This document shows positions 11,801 through 22,566 of a stretch of 64,000 bases of DNA, one piece after another. The translations under genes and the position numbers were made by a program. The notes under the pieces are model-generated. The model was not told where the DNA came from, made no database searches, and saw nothing but the letters and a program-made list of their open reading frames with translations. Source of the stretch: Ectocarpus siliculosus (lineage: Eukaryota > Sar > Phaeophyceae > Ectocarpales > Ectocarpaceae); NCBI GenBank assembly GCA_000310025.1, contig FN649749.1, forward strand, positions 1,779,763-1,843,762, in the 5' to 3' direction. Numbering within the stretch: the first letter of the stretch is position 1; every line of letters starts with the position of its first letter.

Positions 11801-14078
11801 AGGTGGGTGTTGGTGCTTGTGTCCCAGCCGTGAGATCGCCCGCTCACGGAGTACCAGCGCGTTCACGAGGAGGACCGGCCAAAAGGTCTTGTTTAGCGGA
11901 GAGTTGTTTTCACCAGGACTGACCAGTTTTCTTTTCGACACGCAGGCGCGAAGGTAGCCTTGATGTGTACTGTAGGCTTTGGTAAATACAATAATCGGGT
12001 TGTATTGGTGCTGCTACCGCACGTTTTGGAATGTAACACTCGCCGCCGGCCGCTCGACGAACTGTTCCCTATCACCCTACGGCGAGAAGTCGCCGTTTTT
12101 GGACGGCACGCCGCTGCGGTACGCCGTGTCAGCCGGGTGGTTGAAGGGTGTGTGCTACGACCTGACGAACAAGTGCTTCAATCTTACCGTCCGAGTACCC
12201 GCGGGCCGGAGGGAGGACCCGCCCGACGGAGCCCCCACATTCCCCCCAACAGGAAGCCAGCTGCGTGCCGGGTGAGGTTTCTCGACTCTCGTTCTTTGGC
12301 CACCGCTGGCCACCGCTGGCGGCGTCCACCGGGCTCTCCCAGTTGGTTTTTGGCCCGAATGTAGCTCTCTCTCCCTCTCCGTCTCTGTTCTGATATCGTG
12401 GTCACAGCAACTCTGAGTTGTCTAGCGCGGGCGTGTGGGTGTTCTTTTTGACGTTGTCGACGCGCAGGGCCCCTCGCCGGGATGTTCCGCGATCCCTCTC
12501 GCCTGACGACTTTGACTGGGGGCGGCTTTCGACCGAGTTCCGGCAATTGCTGCTTCAGGGCGCACTGGAACCGAAAGAAGTTCACGTCAAGTATCATCGG
12601 GAGTTCCGCAAGGTGTGCGGACAAGCAAACAGGGCACGCGTTTTGTTGGTTTCCTGAGACCTTCGACGACTTAACTGGCATCTGTTCCGAGACCACGCCA
12701 CCACTAATCATTTCAGAGACCGCGCGAGGTTCCGGAGATTCTTGGTGATTTGCGTGAGTTGAAATTGCTGCGTGGAGGGAAGGGGAACGAGTCGAGCGGA
12801 ATTAGCCTTGTGATGCTTGGTTGTTTTCTCAAGGTGTTCGTGCCCCCCCACGCGCAAAATGTGCGTGTAGTTAAGTGTCGCTCGTATCCCATTATTTTCC
12901 TTGTTCCTGAACCATTTTCTGGTCTGCCCCTCGTGAATGCACTCTCTAGCTTATGCTCTCACTCGCCCTGCCCCGGGCTGAAGAGGTACAAGTCGGCGTA
13001 GCCCACTCGACACCTTCTTCGCATGTTGAATCACATTGGGTTGGTGCTTGTTGCGGAACTCTTGACGACTCTTCGTTCTTTGCACTTGGTGAATATGGTC
13101 CGGCAAAATCCCAGTTTGCTTCTATTCGGGCTTGAATGTAAGTGGTGCGAGATCTATGATCGCATAGCATCTCGGATCATGAGTTGGCCCCCTGTATCCC
13201 AGGTACACATGTGCAAAAGAGGTCCAACAAGTCACGACGTGTGTCGTGATCTCCCTTCTTCCCCCCTCTCCTTGTCGTAACCCTGGACCCGCCACCTCTC
13301 TGCGACGTTGGTGTATTTTCTCGAGTCAGCCGCTTATTCTTGGCGAGGGTTACAATATGCGCCAGGCAGTCACTGCCGGGCTTCTGATCGGCATCACCTT
13401 CGACCCTGGATCGCGCAGACTGATGTGCGCGTAACGGACACCAAGGCCAGCCACGCGAAAAAAACACAAGCAACAGCGGAACTCAGACGCATGGGAAGCA
13501 CAGGCAGGCACGTACGTACATACACGGATGGTCGCATCCGATCTCAAAAACACATGGGGTGCATGTGTTACGGTTCGAATGAGTAACGTTAGATGCACGA
13601 TCCGGGCGCCAACTTCGGGGGCGCTCGTCACTCCCTGGAGGTCGGCGCCGGCTGGAGAGGCGAGAAAGGCGCCTTGTTTGTCAAGGTTGAGGGTTGGTGT
13701 GGTCGCGCATGCACCGCCCACGCGTATAGCAATACGGCGGGTGTTTTTATCCTCGTTGGAGTTTAACAGGCAAGCTCTGCTGTTGGTTGTTTTAGTTTAA
13801 CCTCTTAGTTGCAGCGTGGCCCGCCTGCGGTCGGTGATGTGGTGGAATATTCGAGAAAACTTGTGTGCATCACTCTTGTCTCCGGTGCGTCCTTTTGTGA
13901 AGCGCGGCTTACCCTTGAATGAAGGCGTGCGCGAGACTCTAGCGTTGGGTTACCCGAGCGTAAAGTGTAGGCAACTGCGCGATACGTATAGGAAAGGGGT
14001 GAAACAAGTGTGGAGATGGGCAGCGTGGATCGTTTCGAAGAATTACGAGATACGGTGCCTGGCTGTCAAACGCTGTCA
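8845..14078 (+). CDS. Spliced gene with coiled coil, poly-Gln and four LOTUS-like repeats
   Basis: Exons inferred from matching phases: ~8845-8971, 9216-9289, 9907-10549, 10857-11650, ~12468-12612, 12717-12833 and 13903-~14078. The first two join to a coiled-coil-like start (EDLKDKLRAAAVRERELHQH). Ala-rich and Gln-rich linkers separate four copies of a helix pattern L-x2-LLL-x-GG-x-L-x7-Y-x2-RFG: LLLERGGRIRITALWEAYQA, LLKEEGELTGRDLNHAFQQR, LLLQGALEPKEVHVKYHREF and TLALGYPSVKCRQLRDTYRK. Second halves such as VPEILGDLRELKLL and VDRFEELRDTVPG follow. This matches the OST-HTH/LOTUS winged-helix family, whose members bind RNA or Vasa-type helicases. Repeat 4 needs a 1-nt frame correction near 14005, and how repeat 2 ends is unresolved. 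The 5' end and the stop are uncertain. Family assignment is by pattern only. Confidence 0.5.
10940..11090 (+). repeat. CAG-type repeat encoding Gln/Arg/Leu-rich tract
   Basis: Imperfect CAG, CGGCAG and CTACAG triplets encode a Gln-rich segment (QEQLRQQQLLQQQQLQQQQL) in the linker between LOTUS-like repeats 1 and 2. Triplet runs of this kind are length-unstable. Confidence 0.85.
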
Positions 14079-14647
14079 TTTGAGCAGGAGTGAGGTCTAT
14101 GTACAGGCAGGATGCGGTCGTTTGACGCCGCGTTGAGGTACACTGACGCAATTTCTTCCTGCTTGACGTGCAGCGCTTGGGAAACCTCATGTGCCGGGGA
14201 CGGAAGTGTCAGAGACCCATTGTGGTTTTGTCGCTTGGTTTGGGCCCATAAAGTTAAGGCCGAATGCGGTGGATTGGTCGCTTCTCTCCTGATGGCGTTC
14301 CAGGTGTCAGTAAGATACGTAGTACAACGGTGGAGATGTTCGATGTATGTCCGGGATCGTGCTCCTTGTGTTTGTCTATGGGCTGATTTGATTTGGTGGC
14401 CTGCGTTGCGTCACCGAGGCTCTCTGTTATTCCGACCCCCTTGCATGATGGACCTCTACTATTTCCTCAGCGGGCGTCGTAACGACGTATTTATTGCTAA
14501 TGACTGTTCACACATGGGGTTTCTGGTAGCGTCCAAAGAACAATATTTTTTCGTGTTGTAAACTATTGATGTAGTGCTTTGCCAGTGTGTGGGTCGGTTG
14601 CAAACCGAACTACGGTCGGGGTGCTGGGAGAATGAGGAGAAAATTAG
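14079..14647. other. No recognised feature
   Basis: An open + strand frame covers 14112-14561 but has no recognised motif, no supporting splice sites and a composition consistent with chance. Confidence 0.4.
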
Positions 14648-15372
14648 CTACGGAACCACCGCTCCTTTTATGTCATGTTGTCCGCCTCCGATATCCAACA
14701 TACTCGCTGCTGATGCCATCTTGTACACTTTTGAAGACTTCCGAAGTATGTGCTTTCGCGAGGGAGGTTTCTGCTGCGCTACATCCTTGCTCTCGTCACC
14801 CTCGAGGGATGCCGTCTCCGCGACGTTGGCCTCAAATATCTCGGTCCCATCCTGCCTGTTGACCTGTGACAGCGGGGGACGGGAAGAGGCTGGCCCACAT
14901 TGGTCCAAGAAGAGGCAGCCCGGAGCCGTAGGGTCGACTGTGTTAGTTCTAATGCAGTCTCCTCCACGACTCAGGGCTGCCACTTCCGCTTCTTAGACAA
15001 CGTCACCCAGCATGTTCCCGTCCCCCACTGCCAAGTCAACGGCCAGGATGAGAGTGCCGTCGCTGGCAACTTGGGGATGGTGCGCAGCACCAGGTTGTCT
15101 TCACCGCCGCGAATTCCGCCAGGTAGCTTATAGTAGCTGTACATGGCGACAAGGTTCTCAAGCGTCACATCTTCCGAATCTACCTGATGTCCCACTCGCC
15201 GTAGCGAATTCCGCCAGGTAGCTTATAGTAGCTGTACATGGCGACAAGGTTCTCAAGCGTCACATCTTCCGAATCTACCGGATGTCCCACTCGCCGTCAA
15301 TCTTGCTCGTCCGGACCATCACGCGGTCCTGCTGCTGGAGTTGGAAGCCCTCGCGGGCGTGTTGGCCTGACA
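14648..15372 (-). pseudogene. Decayed minus-strand gene fragment of unknown family
   Basis: Reading leftward, protein-like blocks occur in sequence but in different frames: FQLQQQDRVMVRTSKIDGEW, then VDSEDVTLENLVAMYSYYKL, DGTLILAVDLAVGDGNMLGD, and SQVNRQDGTEIFEANVAETA with a Lys-rich tail. The shifts and an in-frame stop after MLGDVV suggest a broken gene or exons with unresolved splice sites. A 95-bp tandem duplication (15111-15300) by itself forces a shift, because 95 is not divisible by 3. No family was recognised, so no function is proposed. Confidence 0.4.
15111..15300. repeat. 95-bp tandem duplication
   Basis: Two adjacent copies (15111-15205 and 15206-15300) start GAATTCCGCCAGGTAGC and differ essentially by one base (CTACCTGATG against CTACCGGATG) until the last bases. 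The near-identity indicates a recent event or an assembly error. Confidence 0.95.
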
Positions 15373-16131
15373 GTCACAAATGAACGGCGAAGAGGGGGGG
15401 TGAGGGAGTCGGTCGTAATGCCACATATTGCATAGCTAAGGGTTTTGCCGACACCACTAACAACATAACAGAGGCGACACCATGATGTAACCCTGACATA
15501 AGGATGTCGATGGAACTATGTGAGAGGTAGTTGTGACCAGCGAACACACACAGGCTGCACCGGTTCCAAGAGCGAAACAAATGCCATTCGGGGTCAGGCA
15601 GTCTGGAGAGTACTCTACCACAACAAGGCGAGGACTTGGGGTTATGCTCCTCGTGTGATCGACGTTTGTGTGCTTATAGCCGATGCTTGCGAGGGCAAGA
15701 GAGTCGGCAACGAAGGTTGCCCTTTGCAAACGTGACGACCGATGTGGGGGGTGGGGGGCGGGGGGTAGAGGAGAGAGAAAAGGAGGTACTGTAGATACTG
15801 CTGCGCACCAACATCACAGCATACGACGGTAGAGTGAACATGAAGGGATAAAATGTAGATTATTCGTTCGTGCGTTGTTGCCCTTCTTCGCCGGAGCAAG
15901 GGCCTGCCGTCAAGCAGAGTTGTGACGACAAGGTAGTGGCAAAAACACACACCACATACCACGCGCGCACACACAGCAAACTACGTGGGCGGCACGGAAG
16001 TACCCTCCCCCCAAACACGCATTCTCACCCCGAGGTTGCTGTCGATCGCCTTCATCCCTCCGGCACAGTTTTGCTGATGAGATCCGGCTCGCGGTTATGT
16101 GCTCTCCATCGAGGGTCTGGGAGGGTAGAGT
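15373..16131. other. Intergenic, G-rich runs, no gene recognised
   Basis: Contains a cluster of guanine runs at about 15744-15768 (three G6 runs in close succession, then AGG), a candidate G-quadruplex. No coding signal stands out on either strand. Confidence 0.4.
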
Positions 16132-16640
16132 AGAGGGGGGCGGGGCGTACTCACGTTTTACACGCTCTAGCAGTTAGACCATTGACCACACATCCTCGAG
16201 AGGACGGAGATCTGTTCCCACAAGATCGATCACCGATCGCCAAATATTTTTCCTTTTTACCAAAGGCAGCTCAATAATATTCCCCCCTATCCCATCGATA
16301 TAATTTCCCACCCGTCAGCCCACTTCCTAACCCAATTTTAGCTACCGTCATTTCCTGCATTTCGATGCCTGAAACACCTCTCTGTAACCTCCCTACATAG
16401 TATCCCCTGTTCTCTTTGTTGAATGGATATTCTGCATTCCACATTTAAACTTGAACTTGTCTTCTTCGTCTACCTTCCTAAATCTTCGTCTAGGTTCTCG
16501 AAGGCCGATGTCCCCAGTCGTCTATTTTACCTTTGTTCCTGCATCCATTGATTGGTCCGGTCATTTCAGCGTACACATCAGACCACCCCCTACGGTCTAA
16601 CCGCTAAGGCATGCAAAGCATAAGAGTACGCCCCCCCCCT
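16132..16640. mobile_element. MITE-like element with ~45-bp terminal inverted repeats
   Basis: The left end (from 16132: G-rich, then GGGCGTACTC...CTAGCAGTTAGACCA) is matched in inverted orientation by the right end (TGGTCTAACCGCTAAGG...GAGTACGCCCCCCCCC, 16580-16640). The roughly 420-bp interior is A/T-rich with no ORF. Structure fits a nonautonomous DNA transposon. A target-site duplication could not be assigned because both borders run into G/C homopolymers. Confidence 0.55.
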
Positions 16641-16798
16641 ACCTTGGTTTCTCTGGTTAGCTCCTGTTCTTGTCTCTAGGCAAAAGCAACATATATCTTC
16701 TGCTTGAACTCCTCTAGGCCTACCGTTTCCAACGTAGAAACTCTTTGCAACTTCGAACTTCTTCCATACTTCCTTTAGAATGTCCAACCCATGGGTCG

Positions 16799-17925
16799 TC
16801 TAAGGGGAATTATGAACGAAAAAAAAAGCACGGAATATTCCCCGGAAGCGTGTCTTCTTGAACAAATATGGAGGCGTTTCCCCCCGAAAACGTGGAAAGA
16901 AGGAGCCGGGATTTATTGGGGCTTGCTACTTTCACCGATCTGTGTTTTTGACAGAAGCATCGGACAAGCGCACCGCGGGCGCTGTAACATCACTGAGAAC
17001 CCTAGAAAGACCTGCCAGACTCACGCCCAGGTCTGTTGTGGAGATGGACAAGCCGCAGAAGCGGCGTTCAGTCCGTTCTTGGCCCAAAACTAGACATTGC
17101 GTGGTGCTCTCGTCTTCAACTTCTACTGTTGGTGCTGGGGAATTTGTTTTAATCACACGTAGCAAACACGGAAACAGTAGAACGAGTACAGCAGCAGCAC
17201 CAAGACCTCCAACGCGCTGATTCCTTCGGTTCGGCTGTCTACATGATACCATCTCCCAGCGCCGTGCTGCTTCGTGGGTATTGGGTGCTTGGGTGCTGCT
17301 CAATAAGGTGTGTGAGAGACGTGTGCCACCTCACCAAAATGCCGTTGGAAAAAATGTGGCGAGATGATCTGTTTTTGGTCGGACACATCAACATCAATCC
17401 ACGGCACCACGCAGCAGTACAGCAGCAGGGCCTCCGACACGCTAATTCTTTCGGATTGGCCATCTAGATGATGCTGGCCGTCAGCGCGGCGGCCGCCCTA
17501 TGATTGTTGAGCTCGTCTACCTTTGGGCAGGTGGCGCTCAAAGATGGGAGTCGCAACCGTGAAAAATGAGCTGCCAAACTGAAGAAATCGCAAGCAACAC
17601 CCAGGTTGCGACGCTCTGTCCTGCGCCTGTTGTTGCTGAAAACTGAAAACAGCAGGCCGGGTGGACGGGATCTTGCTAAGTGTGTTGTCCTCTGTGTCGG
17701 GTGCTGCTCATTGCGCTTCTACCGCTGCTCTATGGTGAGCAATACCATGTCAACCTGTTGTGTGCCGAGCAAAGCGCGTATTCAGGGAAGGAAACGTACT
17801 TTCTGCGATGACATCACGAATAGAACAAGCGAAAAATGATCGGATCTTCTTTTCACCGTTCCGTGCAAAAAATGCGTGAATTTTCCGTTTCGTTAACAAC
17901 ATCCCTAACCCTTCCCTTGTTTCCA
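16799..17925 (+). repeat. Dispersed 1.1-kb repeat, copy 2
   Basis: Direct-orientation partner of 7514-8640, diverged by many substitutions and small indels. It lies just right of the MITE-like element, which copy 1 lacks, so the element is not part of the repeat unit. Confidence 0.8.
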
Positions 17926-20326
17926 ACTCGGCCTCTCAAGCTATATCTCTGCAATCTTGCTCTGCCATACAGCGCGTACGGCATACCACCATTTTAGCTC
18001 CCTTGTGTGACTTTCCTTTCATATTGACTGGATCCCCATTTCTGCCTATACTGCTGCAATTGCACTTGGAGCGTCCTATGACCTCAGACCTTTGCTTGCA
18101 TCGACGGTAGAGAGGGGGGGGGGGGGGTAGATTACGGTGTTGGCGTCTACCCTACAGCGGGTCGGAACTTATACCCGCGACAAGGAATTCGCTCAGTACA
18201 GCAGTACATAGTTTCACCGAGATGTTTGGCGAGACCTGCATGTTGATTCCAGGTTGTTGTGAACTATGGTCATCACCGTCGGCTAGTCGTGTTTGACGGA
18301 ATAAGGTTGTATGTATGGGGGGAAGTGAAACGGGGTGGGGCGGTGATTCAACGGCGAGATCGCAAAAGAGAGGTTTTACCGTTTGAAGTTTGAAGTGAGG
18401 ATGTCTTCTTTGCCTGCATATTAGAAATACTTCCCGATGGCATCACTCACCCCTTTTCGCCACCTCGGTTTGATTCCATATGCGTGCTATGTTTAGCTTG
18501 ACCCCGAGACCGCCGAGCCAGTTGACAGCAAGCTTGCGAGTACATGGAAGGCGACGCCGCGTGCGTGCTAGCAGTGTAGGCCCAATTCCACATCATCCCC
18601 AGATTCTCAGGCACTTCCACCGACACACATCACCGGAGCATTTACAGCGCGGTGGTGCAGTACGTGCGAGGAATACATCCCAGCAGTGTTTGGCCGCTAC
18701 GCACAACGTGGTATTATGTCAGCTTGAGTGGACGGCCGGCAGGCCGAGAGCGGATGTTGCGAAACACTGGTGCAAGGTAGTAGCTCGTCGGTAGTTGACG
18801 GTTGGTGGCGCCGCAGCTGCAGTCTCAGTCCAGGTCACCCGGGTACTCACCCCCAGTGCTGCACGACTGAAAAAAAAAAAAGTAGGCGGTGGAACAAAAA
18901 TTATCGTTTTACGCAGAAGAGCTGCGCGACCGGCGTACATCCATCCAAGGCTAAAGGTTGACAGCAGTAGACTATTCCAGTAGCTATATAGGGAACCAAG
19001 ATTTGGGAAATTCCGTCAACTGTAGGCTTCAAACTTGTCGGCGCAATACGCAGCCCCTCCCCTAAAAAAATGTGAGACTCTTATCTACGGGGCGCAACCA
19101 CACTGCTGTGCACCCGCCAAATCGACCAAGCACAAGAACACGCCCGCTACAGCATCCATCGCCACCAAACTTCGAGGGAAGATGGACTGAGAATCACAGA
19201 GTATATTTCAGCAAAGTTGAACTTGATTAATGCCAGGAATAGAGAGGTAGACACGGATGAAGTCGAAAACTTGCATTCACATACAGGGACCATGCTTATC
19301 TTCTGCCACGCCACCGGCAATACCGAGCCCTGGTAAGGTTAGCTGCTGATGTTGTGGTTGTAGAGCACTTGGAATTATGCTGCAAGACGTACTACAGGTG
19401 GAGTACTCTTGAATGGCGTCAGCTAGATTTGAACTGAAAATGCTGTTGGGGTGCCCCCTCTCCTGGTGCTGCTGTGTTGCACCGCACACACTTGTGCCTG
19501 TTGACTCGGGGCCCTCACCCAGCAGCACAACTCTCTGGAATTCCGGGAAAAAAAAAATGAGAGGATGGAGTAGCGACAGTAACACGGCCAAGGAACTTGG
19601 TCGCTGATAACGTTATGCTATCTGATGTCGCACGCAGACGGCACGGCCGGCAATATGTACACATTATTTATGGTTGAAGTATTTTTTCTCAAACCGTAAG
19701 CATACGAATACATGTACATACATTGTACGCACTGAGCATTGGGTGTGTCGAAAACGCGATGAAATACTTACACACGAACACCGCACACAAGACCGCCCCC
19801 CCCGGGTTGTCCAAACCTAGCAACAAACATCTTATTTACAGTCAGTAAAAACGACACAAGCAAGCCCGGAACGCACACAGCATCCCCGTACCTTTCAGGC
19901 AGTTTGTGACCCACAAAATACCATGCCAATAAACAACGGACACCCAGCGCGGCCGAAGGAAAAATAATCCCCCCCGTCCACCTCCCTGCGCAACTGGGTA
20001 GGAGAACACAGGGGAGAAAACGCGCGCTCTAGCCGGCTGGTCAGCGTTAGGCTTCTGTTCATCCGCCTGACATTTTGTATCCCAGGGTCGTCGTATTTGA
20101 CTGATGGCTGCATCCAACGGAAGTGAAGCACGGGCCTGTTTAACCACCAACAAAGACGCGCAAAATGTGGCACTGAAATATGGAGTTACAATGAATCATA
20201 CCACAGCGATCTTTCCCTACTATGGTGGAGATCTGACGTGCAAGAATGCCCGGCACGGCACCCCCAATCCCAAGCCAGGTCTCTCAAGGAACGTTACATG
20301 CACCTGCCTGAAGAAGTAGTCAGATC
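17926..20326. other. 2.4-kb intergenic region, nothing recognised
   Basis: A G15-type homopolymer lies at about 18113-18127 and A-rich runs at 18870 and 19550. Open frames are short and without motifs on both strands. No RNA gene or mobile element was recognised. Confidence 0.5.
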
Positions 20327-20911
20327 TCAGTTCCAGGCGTCGGTGACGAGATCCGCAACACCATCATCTGTGTCCCCGTCACTACAACCCGGGTCGTCGC
20401 TCTTCCCACTCAACCTGTCAGATCCCCCATCGCTGGACCCAGATTCGCCCGAAACCAACTTGATCAAATCGTCGAGCGCACCGACCGAACCGTCGCCGTT
20501 CTCGTCCGACTCGGGGTCCTCCAGTTCTGCGTTCTTCGATTCCGCGGCCTCGCCAGAGGAAACGTCGTTGCTCGCAGGTGACTCAGGGGCCCCCACCTCC
20601 ACGCCGTTCTGCTCCGCTCCGTGCGATTCCTGCTGCTTCATAGAGGCCATGAAGAGTGCCATGGCATTGGCAACACTCCCGGATAGCCGTGGTCGAGTCT
20701 CGATGGGTGGTTGGGGTCGGGCGGCACCCTCGATCGGCCCAGTTTGACGAGTACCCACCGTAGGCCGGGATGCAGACCTCCCCCCTGCTTGCACGGGTGC
20801 CGGCGCCGCCCGACGTTGGGTGCAACGACCTCTGCAGCCGCAAGCGAGCGAGCACTTCCTGTCCTTGCACATGCACCTGTCGCACAGGGTCGTCTCCGGA
20901 TTGCAACCGCA

Positions 20912-20955
20912 CGCTAGCGTGATTGTCTTTCGGCGCTAGCGTGATTGTCTTTCGG
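20912..20955. repeat. 22-bp perfect tandem duplication causing a frameshift
   Basis: Units 20912-20933 and 20934-20955 are identical (CGCTAGCGTGATTGTC, then TTTCGG). With a single unit the minus-strand frame would run from RKTITLA directly into CGCNPETTLCDRC and the rest of the Cys cluster; with two units (+22 nt) it runs out of frame into Arg/Pro-rich sequence. Confidence 0.95.
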
Positions 20956-22545
20956 TCTGGGGCGATGTAAGAAAACTCGGACAGGTCAAGCACGCAGTTC
21001 TTGACTGTGAGTTCGATGCCGTCATTCCCCTTTCCTCGTGGGTTGACGCTCCATCCTTTGCCGGCAAACTCTGTCGCCGGCATGGTCTCCCATAGGCCAT
21101 TCTGCCAGTACCGGAAGATGGCATTACCCCGTTCGGCCTGCTTGCGCAAGGAATAATATGACGGACAGATGGCGGTCGTCTTCTTCTTGGGGAGTTGGAG
21201 GATGGCGTAGCGGATCACGCTCACGTAGGCTTCGACGTCGCCATAAACGCTTTGGACCACCTGGGCTGGAGTTAAATGAGCAGTGCCAAACGCCGCTTCA
21301 TCCTTGTAGAAGAACAAGGTCGCCAAAAGCTTCACGCATTCGTCGACATCCACGGCCCACGTGCCGTCCTGCTCTTCGAAGAACAACGGCTTATCAAACA
21401 AACCTTCCGTCCGTACGCTCTTAAGGACGAGTACCCACATCTCGTCGAACGGCAGCCCGGAAATTGCCGGGAGGTAGTCACAGCCCGACTCCAGGAAGGT
21501 TAGGGCGAACAGACGGACCTTGTCGTTGTCCGTGGGAATCCAGCTCCCGAAGGTCAATGGCGGCCACGCGGACTCGCTTCCGTCCTGGAGTTCGCAGATG
21601 CTGGCGAACACTCCGTTCATCCACAGGAACTTGGTCTCGCCACCCACGACCCTCAGGACTGTCACATCAACTGCCCTCTCGCCACGGGGCGTGAGCCAAC
21701 CAGTTGTCATCGCCAGTAGAATGATCATCCATAGGTCCGTGTCTACCGATGAAACGACCCACTTGTCGAAGCTTTTCCCCCAGTACTTCTTCGCCCAAGC
21801 GATGAAGTGTATCACGGAGAGCTCCGCCTCGCCGATGTCTGGCCCACGCTGTCGCTCGACGCCCTCGATCGTGTCGGTTCTGTCTCCAAAGTGAAGGAGT
21901 GGTTCAGTTTCGGGAAGCGCCTCCCCGGCACCTTCCCTTGCCATCTCGAGACCTATGCCCTCGGCATCTACACTAGGTGGATGATCAGCACTCAGATCAG
22001 GCTCACCTCTAACGCCATAGAATGCGACGATTCCATTCGGCTTGGTGTCGCCCGTCCAGACATCATCAGCTAGCACGCGCGTGGCGAGGTGGGCGGCGAT
22101 TCCGTCCCGCGCCGCCTTGCCATCGGCTCGAAGCCATGACCCATACTGTAACGAAGGAACTGGGTCCGTTGACTTCGGGTCGAAGGTCCTAGAGCACTCA
22201 CCAATTTTCTCGCTTCTCCCAAGCTGTTCGTGTCCTTTGATTACGGGCACCAGTTCCTGTCGGTCGTAGCACACCACGAGTAGCTCCGTCGACTGCAGCC
22301 ACTTCGACAACAGCTGATTCTTGAAGTAGTCGATAATCCCGCAGTTCCCTTCTCGAGATATTCCGGGTGCACCCCTTGGTGGATAGACACGGGGAGATCC
22401 ACGCCATGAGCGTCGGCTTCGTAAAACGGGTCGTCTGCGAATCCATCGGCACAATGCTCTCTGACCCATTTCCCTGGACCTGCCGCCTTGTTGGCGTGCT
22501 TGGCTCCTGATACGTTAAAAGGAGAGATTTCCAACAGGGGTGTAT

Positions 22546-22566
22546 GGTGGTGGTGGTGGTGGTGGG
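22546..22566. repeat. (GGT)n microsatellite
   Basis: Seven to eight GGT triplets lie within the intron of the XPG-like gene, repeated at 25141-25161 in the second copy. Confidence 0.9.

Noticed and set aside
16590-16640. tRNA-like look of GGTCTAACCGCTAAGGCATG
   Set aside because: No complete cloverleaf or B-box could be drawn; the sequence is the right terminal inverted repeat of the MITE-like element.
18857-18890. About 30 bp shared in inverted orientation with 26864-26896 (poly-T then CAGTCGTGCAGCACTG)
   Set aside because: Too short and anchored on a homopolymer; no extended homology on either side.
20327-20747. Plus-strand Ser/Pro-rich open frame
   Set aside because: Antisense to the acidic Ser/Asp-rich tail of the minus-strand XPG-like gene; its composition is the mirror of that tail.
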